Both the position numbers and the translations under genes were made by a program. This document shows positions 10,494 through 19,816 of a DNA stretch of 49,108 bases, in pieces. Each line of letters starts with the position of its first letter. Position 1 is the first letter of the stretch. The stretch covers positions 14,534 through 63,641 of the forward strand of contig VKGY01000018.1 in NCBI GenBank assembly GCA_008080685.1. The letters are read 5' to 3'. The DNA is from Spirochaetota bacterium. Its GTDB lineage: Bacteria; Spirochaetota; Spirochaetia; Treponematales; Rectinemataceae. The notes beneath the pieces are model-generated. The model had not been told where the DNA came from and made no database searches. It was given only the letters and a program-made list of their open reading frames with translations.

Positions 10494-11452
10494 ATGGTAA
10501 AGCAAAGAACGGCCGCCTCCATACTCATCGCCGCGCTGGTGCTCTTCATATCCTGCCCTCTGGCCGCCACGCCCATACCCACTCCTTCCGAGGGACCGCG
10601 GTATGTGTTTCTTTTCATCGGAGACGGAATGGGCAAGGCCCATGTCAGGGCTTTGGGAATCGAGCTTGAAGGGAAGGACATCTTTTCCTCCTTCCCCATC
10701 GCAGGGGAGATAGGCACCGACAACATTTCAGGCGGCACGACGGATTCCGCCGCCGCGGCTACAGCCTTGGCTACGGGATACAAGACATCCAGCGGAAAGA
10801 TCAATGTAAGCCCCTCAGGGCTCGCGGAGGCGGAGGCATCTTGGATCCTCTCGGGGTGGACGGCACAATGCCTGACCTGCGGGTTTTGGCGGCTGAACAT
10901 GGGTTTTCCGTGGTGACAGCCCGCTCAGCCCTTCCCTCCCTCAGCTCCGGCGCAGGTCCTACGATAGCCTTCGCCGAGGATTTGGACGCGGAATCTTCGC
11001 TGCCTTACCTTGCGGACAGGGAGCCAGGTGCCCAAAGCCTGGCGGATTTCGTAGCCGCGGGAATCCGGGTGCTCAACAACCCCCAAGGGTTTTTCTTCAT
11101 GATAGAAGGGGGCAAGATCGATTGGGCGAGCCACGACAATGACAGTCTCCGGATGCTGGGTGAAATGAAGGATTTTGACGCCGCGATCCGTGTAGCCCTT
11201 GGATTTTTACAGGCCCATTGGAATGAAACCCTGGTGGTGGTTACAGCGGATCATGAAACCGGTGGCCTTTCCGTCCAGGATCAGCCTTTCGCAGGCCGGC
11301 TAGACTGGTCCAAGACAGGCCACAGCGCCGCCAAAGTTCCGGTGTACGCCCAAGGAGTAGGCCAGGAACTCTTCCTCGGCATTTATGAAAATACGGGAAT
11401 TTTTGCCCGACTCAAGGCCCTCTTGGATGCCTCCTTGGCGGAGGATCCATGA
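10494..11452 (+). pseudogene. Alkaline phosphatase, split by frameshift/internal deletion near 10821-10838
   Basis: Upstream frame: signal peptide, 'VFLFIGDGMG', 'GGTTDSAAAATALATGYKT'. Downstream frame: 'GGGGILDPLGVDGTMPDLRVLAAEHGFSVV...FFFMIEGGKIDWASHDND...VVVTADHETGG'. The region expected between them is absent. Confidence 0.85.
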
Positions 11453-11871
11453 ACGTCTCCTTTATGTTCGCCCTGCTCTCGGGCTTGGTAGTCCTTGTCG
11501 CCCTGCTCTTAGGGATCCGAATCGGAAAAATGGCTGAAAAGGCCAGGCTTGAGGCCGCACTTGGAGAAAGGATCGGCTTGGAACGCGAAGATGCGATAAA
11601 ACGCTCCAAAGCAGTGGTCGGAGGCCAGGTTGCCGAACAAGTGGCGCCCTATCTTCCTGATTTTCCCTGCCCTCCTCGGTCGGCTCGATACATCGGCAAA
11701 CCCGTCGATTTTGTATGTTTCCCCGGCGAGGAAGGCGGAGAGATCGAAGAAATCGTATTCGTGGAAGTGAAGACCGGACTCTCCGAGCTGAGTCCTGGGG
11801 AGCGAAGCATCAAGCGGGCGATCTTGGAAGGCCGGATCCGTTGGGTGGAATATCGCATACCGCTGGAATAG
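11449..11871 (+). CDS. Holliday junction resolvase-related endonuclease-like membrane protein
   Basis: N-terminal TM helix, then 'VDFVCFPG...EIVFVEVKTGLSELSPGERSIKRAILEGRIRWVEYRI'. Confidence 0.75.
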   Translation: MNVSFMFALLSGLVVLVALLLGIRIGKMAEKARLEAALGERIGLEREDAIKRSKAVVGGQVAEQVAPYLPDFPCPPRSARYIGKPVDFVCFPGEEGGEIEEIVFVEVKTGLSELSPGERSIKRAILEGRIRWVEYRIPLE

Positions 11872-11884
11872 GGTTACTTTAGAA

Positions 11885-13309
11885 TTAAGTTCCTTGACGA
11901 AGTTCCGGGTTTTTTTTCATGTACGACTCGAATTGGGCGGCGAAGTCCTCGGCTGCGGAGTCCTCGTCCGCCTGATCCCTCCCTGCGGCGTTCTTCAGCC
12001 ATGGCACCACCATTTCTCCCTTTATCCTCTCCCAGTGAAGCGGCATGATAGCAGGAGGCTTGACCGCGTCGGGAGGAGGGGTAGAGCCGCTCAGCTCAGG
12101 ATAATATTTTGGAAATATCGAACCGCTCACATCCTTGAGCGCCGAAAAACCCCCAGCTATGCCAAAGGAACTCTCGGAAATCCGCAATATCTTTGACCTT
12201 TCCAACATCGCGGCTTGGTTTTCCGGATCGAAAAACCAAAGAATGAAGCGTTCCGCCGCCAATCTCCCCTTGGACTTTTTCAAGATTCCGAGATACCGGA
12301 TATCCTCCTTTACAGTCAATGCGCCTTCTTCGCCAAAATAGTTGAATCGCAACTTTCCTTTTACCACCGGAGCGAGGAGGAAAAAAGCCGCGGAATCCAT
12401 CGCGCCGAACAAAAGACGACCGGTTTCGATGTTTTTATAGGGCGGGGCGGAAAGATAGCGGAAGGCGAATATATCTTCCTTTTCCGCGGATCCGTTGAAT
12501 TCCGCGATGTAGTTCCGCAATTCCTTCACGGTTCTCTCAAGTCCTTCGTTATTCCAAGAAAGGGGATCCTGGGAGTCGGCGCGATCCCTTCGATCGATTT
12601 TTTCTTCGAAGGCTGAGCCTCGGGACTGGGCAAAGTGGAAAAGAAAATCCATATCAGGCCACCGAGGAGAGAAGCCCATGGAGTTCTCCCCAGCTTTTTG
12701 AAGAAGAAGGTTGCGCCGCAATCCATCCATGCCGAGGAGAGGATTCTGCGCCGCCGGCATATCCAGATTCGCAAAATTGCCTGTTGCGGGGATCCTTCGC
12801 GACAGAAGCAAAAGGGCATTGAAGCTCACCGGAACCAGGAGTTGCTTTTCCTCCCTTTTCCCCGCCATCAGGAGAGCAGGATAAAATGATTCGCGTCCAA
12901 GGCCTAAGCGGCCGAAAAGATAATCCAGATCGAGGAATCCATCCGCAAGGCTTGCTGTCCTTAGCCCTTTGCCTAGGACGAAGGTGGGATTCTCTCCTGG
13001 GGAAGTCCCGAGTTGCGAGAGCCGCAGGACGAGGTTTTCTTCGTGCTTGACGAGGATACGGTGTTTGTTTTGCGATGCGTTGAACATTTCCGCTGCCACA
13101 AGAATTTCCGGCGTATCCGTCAAAAGGGTGGCGGTTTGTCCCCGGAGGATCGAGCAGGAAGAGGCGAGGATGGCCAAGGTTGCGGCGCAAAAAAGAAGAT
13201 GGCGCAACGCCGGCTTACTTGCCGCCGGCTTACTTGCCGCCGGTCCTCTTGCCGACCTTATAACCCTTCTGACAGAATGAACTCCGAGCGCATCGCCATG
13301 GGAAACCAT
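11885..13309 (-). CDS. Putative extracellular solute-binding lipoprotein
   Basis: Lipobox-like 'LAILASSC', SBP-like layout ('TDTPEILVAAEMFN', 'ERFILWFFDPENQAAM'). Start codon uncertain. Confidence 0.65.
   Translation of the reverse strand: MVSHGDALGVHSVRRVIRSARGPAASKPAASKPALRHLLFCAATLAILASSCSILRGQTATLLTDTPEILVAAEMFNASQNKHRILVKHEENLVLRLSQLGTSPGENPTFVLGKGLRTASLADGFLDLDYLFGRLGLGRESFYPALLMAGKREEKQLLVPVSFNALLLLSRRIPATGNFANLDMPAAQNPLLGMDGLRRNLLLQKAGENSMGFSPRWPDMDFLFHFAQSRGSAFEEKIDRRDRADSQDPLSWNNEGLERTVKELRNYIAEFNGSAEKEDIFAFRYLSAPPYKNIETGRLLFGAMDSAAFFLLAPVVKGKLRFNYFGEEGALTVKEDIRYLGILKKSKGRLAAERFILWFFDPENQAAMLERSKILRISESSFGIAGGFSALKDVSGSIFPKYYPELSGSTPPPDAVKPPAIMPLHWERIKGEMVVPWLKNAAGRDQADEDSAAEDFAAQFESYMKKNPELRQGT
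13212..13256. repeat. 15-bp tandem repeat (two exact copies plus one degenerate)
   Basis: GGCTTACTTGCCGCC x2 followed by GGTCCTCTTGCCGAC. Confidence 0.8.
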
Positions 13310-13385
13310 GGCATGACCATATAGCGGAAAATCACTCCTGGCAACTGGCTTTTCGATGTCGAAGCCAGGAACCATAAGGAAAGCA

Positions 13386-14248
13386 ATGGAAGTCGCGCCG
13401 CGGAAATCCCGATGGAACAAGCATGGAGACAGGCTCCTGGAACGCCATGGGCAGAGAGTCTGGAGGCTGGGCATTGACGCAGGCTTCTCCTGTCCCCATC
13501 GGGAAGATGGTAGGGGGAGGGGAGGCTGTGCCTTCTGCGCTCCAGAGGCGGGATTGGCGGCCTACCAGCACAAAGGCCAGGAAGTAGTCAGGGGCTTGGA
13601 AGAGCAAGTCTCCCGGGCAGTGGGTTTTACACGGACCCGCTACGAAGCCCAGTCTTTTTTCCTTTATTTCCAGGCCTATTCCTGCACGAACCTCCCTGCC
13701 GCCGACTTGGGCCGTATTTACGGAAGGGCAATCGAAAGCCTTGAAACGACAGCCCCCGGTGCTCTAAGGGGCATGGTAGTCTCCACCCGACCTGATTGCC
13801 TTTCGCCGGAAAAGGCGGAACTCCTGGCCGGCTATGCGGCCCTGGGACTCGAGGTTTGGCTCGAACTCGGCCTCCAGAGCGCCCAGGACAAAACCCTGGC
13901 GCGTATAAACCGGGGCCATGATTTCGCCGCATTCATTCAGGCGGCCCGCCAAACCGAAGGACTCGGATTGAGGCGGGCCTGCTCCGCCTTGTGCGGGGTT
14001 CGCGCCTGGAGCGGACCTTTCCCGCAGGGGAGTACTCGCCCCTCCACCCCGCGCGGCTTCCCGGCCTTTTGGCGGATTTGCTGGAGATCGTCCCTTGGGA
14101 TGTGGAAATCCTGAGGCTCAGCGCGGATTTCCCTAAGAACCAATGCTTGGATGTTTTTCCCCCGGCGGAAAAATATCAGCTTCATAGGGCTTTGGAGAAG
14201 GAATTGGAGGCTCGGGATTCGTGGCAAGGAAAAAGGGTGGTTCCATGA
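13386..14248 (+). pseudogene. TIGR01212-type radical SAM protein, disrupted by frameshift/internal deletion near 13973-13990
   Basis: 'CPHREDGRGRGGCAFC', 'FFLYFQAYSCTNLPA', 'LELGLQSAQDKTLARINRGHDF' in frame 1. The tail 'LLRLVRGSRLERTFPAGEYSPL...RLSADFP...LEARDSWQGK' is in another frame. Confidence 0.85.
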
Positions 14249-14520
14249 AGGCAATCCATGGTTTTGCCGTGGGCGAAGTCCAGGGCGTTGGCTACCGGTA
14301 TTCGGCGGTCCGTCAGGCGCGAGGCCTGGGGTTGGTGGGTTGGGTGAAAAACGAAGAAGACGGATCAGTAGAGTTTTGGGCCGAAGGACAGGAGGAGGAT
14401 CTCAAGGCCTTTGTCCAATGGGCATGGGAAGGTCCTTCTTCCGCCCGGGTTGACGATGTACGGGTGGAGTGGGTCATGGCCTCCGGGCGGTATGCTTCCT
14501 TCGGCGTCGCTTTTTCTTAG
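14245..14520 (+). CDS. Acylphosphatase
   Basis: 'GEVQGVGYRYSAVRQARGLGLVGWVKNEEDGSVEFWAEG'. Its start overlaps the end of the preceding gene. Confidence 0.93.
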   Translation: MKAIHGFAVGEVQGVGYRYSAVRQARGLGLVGWVKNEEDGSVEFWAEGQEEDLKAFVQWAWEGPSSARVDDVRVEWVMASGRYASFGVAFS

Positions 14521-14559
14521 GAGCTGATCGGCAGTATATTTTCTGCACAAGGAGTTGCA

Positions 14560-15360
14560 ATGGAAACTGACTTGAAAGGCAAGGTGATATTCGCCTCCGC
14601 CTCTACGGACGGCTTGGGGCTGGCGATAGCGACAAGGGCTGTCGAGGAAGGAGCCCGCGTCTTTCTAGGCGGAAGGACCAAGGCCCGCCTGGAGGAGGCT
14701 GTCGGGAAGCTTTCCAAGATCGCCGAAGATTCTCAAGGCGGGGTTGTGGGCGCTGTTCTGGACATGGCGTCGGCGGATTCGATCCAAGCCTGGGTGCGGG
14801 AAGGGGAGAAGGAATTCGGCGAACCCTGGGGCCTTCTTGTCAACGCCGGGGGTCCGCCTCCGGGGGATTTTGAATCCTTCGCGGACGACAAGGCTTGGTA
14901 TACAGCCTTCGAGCTCACCCTCATGTCTTCGGTGAGGCTTATCAGGGCTGTCCTTCCTTCCATCAAAAAGCAGGGCGGATCGATTCTTGCCATCACCTCC
15001 AGTTCGGTCAAAGAACCCTGGCCTGGGCTGATTCTCTCCGGCATCATGAGGTCCGGAGTCGCAAGCTTGGTGAAGTCGCTTTCGATAGAATTGGCACCCT
15101 CGGGCGTGCGGGTCAACAACATAGCCCCGGGCAACATCGCCACAGGAAGGTTGGATCGCCTCATAGTTTCCGAGGCCGCCCAGAAGGGGATAAAACCTGA
15201 GGAACAAAGGGCGGTGAGACAGGCCGCCATTCCCTTGGGAAGAATTGGGGAGGTTGGAGAGTTCGGCGCCGTCGGTGCCTTCCTGCTTTCTCCCGCGGCC
15301 TCCTACATCACCGGCCAAACCATCATGGTCGACGGGGGAGCTGGCAAGTTCCTGTATTGA
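14560..15360 (+). CDS. SDR-family oxidoreductase with atypical active site
   Basis: Rossmann start 'IFASASTDGLGLAIATRAVEEGARVFLGGR', 'LVNAGGPPPGDF', C-terminal 'YITGQTIMVDGG'. No canonical YxxxK after 'ITSSSVKEPWPGLILSGIMRSG'. Confidence 0.9.
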   Translation: METDLKGKVIFASASTDGLGLAIATRAVEEGARVFLGGRTKARLEEAVGKLSKIAEDSQGGVVGAVLDMASADSIQAWVREGEKEFGEPWGLLVNAGGPPPGDFESFADDKAWYTAFELTLMSSVRLIRAVLPSIKKQGGSILAITSSSVKEPWPGLILSGIMRSGVASLVKSLSIELAPSGVRVNNIAPGNIATGRLDRLIVSEAAQKGIKPEEQRAVRQAAIPLGRIGEVGEFGAVGAFLLSPAASYITGQTIMVDGGAGKFLY

Positions 15361-15374
15361 TTTCTCGATACGGT

Positions 15375-16160
15375 TCAACGTTGCCAGGCCGCCGGGTCGC
15401 GTCGAAAAAATAGGGCGAGTTGTTCGTACACCCCCGGGTATTCTTTCAGCAAGACCCTGGGCATTTCCCAAAAGTATTCGCAGCATATGGCGAAGAATTC
15501 ATCAGGGCCTTCGGCTCCGTACACATCTATGGAGACGCGGCCTTTCCGCCGACCGGCGCGGGCGGCGTTTTTCCTAAAGTCTTCGAAGGCCAAGGAAAAT
15601 TCCTTAGTCCAAGCGCAGCCGTCCATCCCCTGGTGGAGGGGAGGGCAACCATCATAGGCTCCGTCCAATCCATCGAGTTTATGGGCCATCTCGTGGATGA
15701 CAACATTGTACCCATCGCCCCTGCCGGAGGCATGGATGTCCGGTATCGAAAGGGCTACGGGCCCTAGGGCGAAGGCTTCGCCGGCGAATTCATCCTCATA
15801 TTCGTGGATGATGCCGCCCTTGGCCTCTACCGTCTGGGTAACCGTATATGCCTGGGGGGTGAGATAGATGGTGGTGAAGTCCCGGTACCAGCGCAAGTCC
15901 AGGCCCAGGAGGGGGAGACAAGCCTGGGTGGCGACCGCAAGCATTAGCTCCTGGCTTGCCGAGGCGCCGCCCACGGGCAGGAATTTCTTGGTGGCCAGGA
16001 AGCGGGCGCTCAAGTCCCGCAGAAGCGCCTTGTCCACATCAACCAGGCCGCTGAAAATCCGATGTTGCAACAAAATGCGGAGCCAAAGCTCCTCGGGCAC
16101 GGGCGCAAAAGCCGGCGACTTCGCACCCAAACGATTTTTTAGCCTCTCCCATATACCCAT
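15375..16160 (-). CDS. mtfA: MtfA-like M90 zinc metallopeptidase
   Basis: 'NVVIHEMAHKLDGLDGAYDGCPPL', 'DVYGAEGPDEFFAICCEYFWEMP'. Confidence 0.9.
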   Translation of the reverse strand: MGIWERLKNRLGAKSPAFAPVPEELWLRILLQHRIFSGLVDVDKALLRDLSARFLATKKFLPVGGASASQELMLAVATQACLPLLGLDLRWYRDFTTIYLTPQAYTVTQTVEAKGGIIHEYEDEFAGEAFALGPVALSIPDIHASGRGDGYNVVIHEMAHKLDGLDGAYDGCPPLHQGMDGCAWTKEFSLAFEDFRKNAARAGRRKGRVSIDVYGAEGPDEFFAICCEYFWEMPRVLLKEYPGVYEQLALFFRRDPAAWQR

Positions 16161-16175
16161 GCCATTCAATATAGC

Positions 16176-16188
16176 GGGGTCAGACCCC
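16176..16188. repeat. REP-like palindrome GGGGTCAGACCCC
   Basis: Perfect 6-bp arms around A. It matches a palindrome often seen in REP/RAYT-associated elements. Confidence 0.35.
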
Positions 16189-16251
16189 ATCTTGACAACC
16201 CCAATTCTTTCGCGTAATGTCATCTCTCGCCGATTCATTGGATTTGCGTGT

Positions 16252-16336
16252 GGAGCGGTGTCCGAGTGGCTTAAGGAGGCGGTCTTGAAAACCGTTGTAC
16301 CGCGAGGTACCGGGGGTTCGAATCCCCCCTGCTCCG
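16252..16336 (+). tRNA. tRNA-Ser (anticodon TGA)
   Basis: Acceptor GGAGCGG/CTGCTCC, anticodon loop CTTGAAA, long variable arm, T-loop GGTTCGAATCC. Confidence 0.95.
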
Positions 16337-16356
16337 TAGCCAGTGGAAACTGGTCT

Positions 16357-16444
<88 letters not shown>

Positions 16445-16450
16445 TTTCAC

Positions 16451-16524
16451 GAGGCTATAGCTCAGCTGGATAGAGCTTCAGATTGCGGATCTGAAGGTCG
16501 GAGGTTCGAATCCTCTTAGCCTCA
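16451..16524 (+). tRNA. tRNA-Arg (anticodon GCG as read)
   Basis: Acceptor GAGGCTA/TAGCCTC, anticodon arm TCAGA-TTGCGGA-TCTGA, T-arm GGAGGTTCGAATCCTCT. Confidence 0.93.
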
Positions 16525-16534
16525 TTCTTCTTAT

Positions 16535-16621
16535 GGAGAGATGCGAGAGCGGCTGAATCGGGCGGTCTCGAAAACCGTTGAACCTTCATTGGTTCCGGGG
16601 GTTCGAATCCCCCTCTCTCCG
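16535..16621 (+). tRNA. tRNA-Ser (anticodon CGA)
   Basis: Acceptor GGAGAGA/TCTCTCC, loop TCTCGAA, long variable arm. Confidence 0.95.
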
Positions 16622-16690
16622 CCTAGCCGCTGTCTGTCTTTGCTCCCGGAAGGAAGATGCGGTTTTGATTTATTTTCGTTTTTGTTGTTT

Positions 16691-16777
16691 GGAGAGATGA
16701 CCGAGCGGCCGAAGGTGCGCGATTGGAAGTCGCGTGTATCCGTAAGGGTACCGAGGGTTCAAATCCCTCTCTCTCCG
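16691..16777 (+). tRNA. tRNA-Ser (anticodon GGA)
   Basis: Acceptor GGAGAGA/TCTCTCC, loop TTGGAAG, long variable arm, GGTTCAAATCC. Confidence 0.95.
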
Positions 16778-16788
16778 TAGCATCCTGG

Positions 16789-16901
16789 AGCGCAAGAAGC
16801 CAGGCACTGTGCTCGTAACCACTGCGGAACCCCGCCAGGTCCGGAAGGAAGCAACGGTACGTGGAAGGTGCGGTGCCGCAGAGCGCCTGGCTTCTTGCGC
16901 T
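16789..16901 (+). ncRNA. ffs: Signal recognition particle RNA (bacterial small 4.5S type)
   Basis: Conserved tip 'CCAGGTCCGGAAGGAAGCAACGGTA' enclosed by 17-bp terminal stem AGCGCAAGAAGCCAGGC / GCCTGGCTTCTTGCGCT. Located immediately upstream of dnaX. Confidence 0.93.
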
Positions 16902-16944
16902 TCAAGTGCTTTACCCTCTTCGCCCTCCATGCTATTTTCATCCC

Positions 16945-18774
16945 ATGCCCTATGAAGTGACCGCCTCGCGAAAAAGACCCCAATCCTTCGAGCAACTGGC
17001 GGGCCAGGATTTCGTCGCCGCGACCCTGGAAAAATCCCTCCAAACCGGACGAATCGCCCACGCATACCTCTTTTCGGGCCCCCGGGGCTGCGGAAAGACA
17101 AGCACGGCGCGCATTCTCGCCAAGGCGCTCAACTGCGAGAGCGGACCCACCCCCCACCCGTGTGGCGCCTGCGATTCCTGCAAGGCGATAGCGGCGGGTT
17201 CATCCTTCGACGTGATAGAGATTGACGGTGCCTCTAACACCTCGGTGGACAATGTCCGCCAAATCAAGGATGAGGTGCTATTTCCCCCCAACTCCTCAAA
17301 GTACAAGATCTATATCATCGACGAAGTCCACATGCTCTCCACCAGCGCCTTCAACGCCCTCCTCAAGACCATAGAGGAACCACCCCCCTACGTGGTGTTC
17401 ATGTTCGCCACCACGGAACAGCACAAGGTTCCCGCCACGATCAAAAGCCGCTGCCAGCAGTTCACCTTCAGGTTGGTCAACGCCGAGACCATTGTAGGAC
17501 TCCTCGGCCAGGCCGCCAAGGAGATGGGCGTGAAAGCCGAGGAAGAAGCCCTTCTCTGGATAGCCAGGGAGTCGGGAGGTTCCGTGCGGGACGCCTACAC
17601 GCTTTTCGACCAGGTAGTGTCCTTCGCTGATGGCGAGATAAGCGCGGCCCTCATCCGAGACAAGCTAGGCCTTGTGGGCCAAGACAGGATGAACGCACTA
17701 TTCGGCCGTTTCGCGAATGGCGATACCCCGGGCGCCCTCGAGGACTTGGACACGATCCTATCTTCAGGCGTTTCCTCCGAGCAATTCATCGTGGATACCG
17801 TGGAGTATTGCCGCGCCCTCTTGTTGGTGAAGAACGGGATTACCAAGGAAAGCCTCTTGGGGGCTCCGCTTTCCGCATTCGATCTTTCTATCTCCGAGGC
17901 TTTGGATGTGGAGAAAATTGAACGGCTCCTTTCGGTTTTCCTGGCCTCGTACCGGACTCTCAAGGATTCCATAGACCCTCGGTATGAACTGGATCTTGCA
18001 GTGGCGAAGGCTTCCCACATTTCCGACTATATCTCTCCAGGGGAGTTATCCCGCGCCGTGCGAACTTTGCGACAGGCCTTGGGAGCCGGCATCAGCCCCA
18101 GCCCCGGCTTTGGGCCGCGGCAGACCTCCGCCCGGACCGCGCCTTCCGGCAAGGCCCCGCCTTCTGGCGCAGCCCCGTCCACTTTCCAGGACAGGCCTTC
18201 CACCTCGACGGCGAAGGCCGCGGCCATGGCTTACCCCCAGACCCCCCAGGCCTCCCAGAACTTCCAGACCCCAGTGCCAACCCAGGAAGCGCCCCACGCC
18301 CCGCCTTCCCAGGTGGAATTGAAAAAATACCTTGTGGGCGAGATACGCAAAAGCAACATCCTTCTGGCCACCACCCTGGATAAAAGCACGGACTGGAAAC
18401 TCGGCGGCAGCAGCGTGAGCCTGGTTGCCACCTCTGCGATGGAGTACGATCTCCTCAAGCGTTTCGTGGGAATCGTGGCAGAGCTGATCGCCAAGCGATA
18501 TGGAGTTTCCCTTCGGGTCGATATAGAATCACCCCAGGCATCCTCCCACGCTTCTGCCCCATCCTTGGAATTCCCCCCGGCCAAGCCTTCGGCTTCCAAC
18601 GCCGAGGGAAACAAGGACAAGGAAGCCATCGGGCTGGTGGAACGCCTCTTCAAGGGGTCTGTCGTCGGCTATGTCGCCCCTGGGGGCGCTCCGGCGGTCC
18701 ATCCAAAGACCCTTAGTCCACCCGCAGTCCCTGACGACGAGGATAGACCCGATCCAATGGATTTGACGGATTAA
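16945..18774 (+). CDS. dnaX: DNA polymerase III gamma/tau subunit
   Basis: 'GPRGCGKTSTARILAKALNC', zinc module 'CGACDSC', 'IIDEVHMLSTSAFNALLKTIEEPP', Pro/Ala-rich linker. Confidence 0.97.
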   Translation: MPYEVTASRKRPQSFEQLAGQDFVAATLEKSLQTGRIAHAYLFSGPRGCGKTSTARILAKALNCESGPTPHPCGACDSCKAIAAGSSFDVIEIDGASNTSVDNVRQIKDEVLFPPNSSKYKIYIIDEVHMLSTSAFNALLKTIEEPPPYVVFMFATTEQHKVPATIKSRCQQFTFRLVNAETIVGLLGQAAKEMGVKAEEEALLWIARESGGSVRDAYTLFDQVVSFADGEISAALIRDKLGLVGQDRMNALFGRFANGDTPGALEDLDTILSSGVSSEQFIVDTVEYCRALLLVKNGITKESLLGAPLSAFDLSISEALDVEKIERLLSVFLASYRTLKDSIDPRYELDLAVAKASHISDYISPGELSRAVRTLRQALGAGISPSPGFGPRQTSARTAPSGKAPPSGAAPSTFQDRPSTSTAKAAAMAYPQTPQASQNFQTPVPTQEAPHAPPSQVELKKYLVGEIRKSNILLATTLDKSTDWKLGGSSVSLVATSAMEYDLLKRFVGIVAELIAKRYGVSLRVDIESPQASSHASAPSLEFPPAKPSASNAEGNKDKEAIGLVERLFKGSVVGYVAPGGAPAVHPKTLSPPAVPDDEDRPDPMDLTD

Positions 18775-18798
18775 AAGTAGGAAATACGAGGAAAAATC

Positions 18799-19146
18799 AT
18801 GGAACTGAACGATCTCTTCAACCTCATCAAGAATCCTCAAGCCATTCAAGCCCGGGCTGAGGAGTTGAGGCGAAAGACTCAGGCCCTCAGGGCTACGGGC
18901 CAATCCGGAGGCGGGATGGTTAAGATCACCCTGTCGGGAGAAATGGAAATGCTGGAATGCTGGATTTCGCCGGAGATCGTCGATCCATCCGAGGTCGGCG
19001 TCTTAGGCGACCTTGTCCGAGCCGCCCATCATGACGCGGCGGAGAAAATTCAAAATGAAATCCGCCAGCAACTGACCGAGAGCATGAGGGATATTCCCCT
19101 GCCCCCGGGCATGTTCGGCGGCAACAACCCCTTCGGCAGCCTCTGA
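18799..19146 (+). CDS. YbaB/EbfC nucleoid-associated protein
   Basis: About 115 aa, between dnaX and recR; 'VKITLSGEMEMLECWISPEIVDPSEVGVLGDLVRAAHHDA'. Confidence 0.9.
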   Translation: MELNDLFNLIKNPQAIQARAEELRRKTQALRATGQSGGGMVKITLSGEMEMLECWISPEIVDPSEVGVLGDLVRAAHHDAAEKIQNEIRQQLTESMRDIPLPPGMFGGNNPFGSL

Positions 19147-19784
19147 TGCAAGCCCTTGAAGAGCTGGCGTCCCTCTTCACGCGCCTGCCCGGCATAGGAA
19201 GAAAAAGCGCCCTAAGGATGACCTACCACCTGCTCAAGGCCGATCAACGCTTCGCCGAAACATTGGCGGAAAGAATAAGGACGCTTCAAAGCGAGGTGAG
19301 GTTCTGTTCGGTTTGCGGAGCCTATACCGAAGAAGATCCCTGCCCGATCTGCCAAGGCCTGGATAGGGACGGACGTACGATCTGTGTGGTTGAGCAGCCC
19401 CAGGATGTCCTGACCATAGAGGCTTCCAGAGAGTACCGAGGCTTATATCACGTCCTGGGAGGGTTGCTTTCGCCCTTGGACGGGATAGGGCCGGACAAGC
19501 TCAGGATTTCCTCCCTGGTGCAGCGCATCAGGAATTCCGTCGGCTATTCCGGCTACGCCGGCCAAGACGGGCCTGACATGCGACGCCCGTCCATTGAAGA
19601 GGTAGTGTTGGCGACCAATCCCACCGTGGAAGGGGATACAACCGCCTTATATATAAAGAAGGTTTTAGAGAGGGATGGGGTTAAGGTTACCCGCCTGGCC
19701 ACAGGCATACCTGTGGGGGGAGATCTTGAGTATGCCGATAGGCTCACTTTGGCGCGGTCCTTCATGGGCAGGATGCCTCTATAA
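19146..19784 (+). CDS. recR: Recombination protein RecR
   Basis: 'LPGIGRKSALRMTYHLL', Cys4 motif 'CSVCGAYTEEDPCPIC', Toprim 'ICVVEQPQDVLTIE'. Confidence 0.96.
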   Translation: MQALEELASLFTRLPGIGRKSALRMTYHLLKADQRFAETLAERIRTLQSEVRFCSVCGAYTEEDPCPICQGLDRDGRTICVVEQPQDVLTIEASREYRGLYHVLGGLLSPLDGIGPDKLRISSLVQRIRNSVGYSGYAGQDGPDMRRPSIEEVVLATNPTVEGDTTALYIKKVLERDGVKVTRLATGIPVGGDLEYADRLTLARSFMGRMPL

Positions 19785-19816
19785 GCCATAGCGCCAACCA
19801 CGAGGGAGGAAGGACA

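Noticed and set aside
16541-16780. 79-aa ORF over the tRNA-Ser genes
   Set aside because: Overlaps two well-formed tRNA genes; translation of tRNA sequence.
18100-18310. Pro/Ala-rich stretch in dnaX as an unusual insertion
   Set aside because: Low-complexity linkers are normal between gamma/tau domains.
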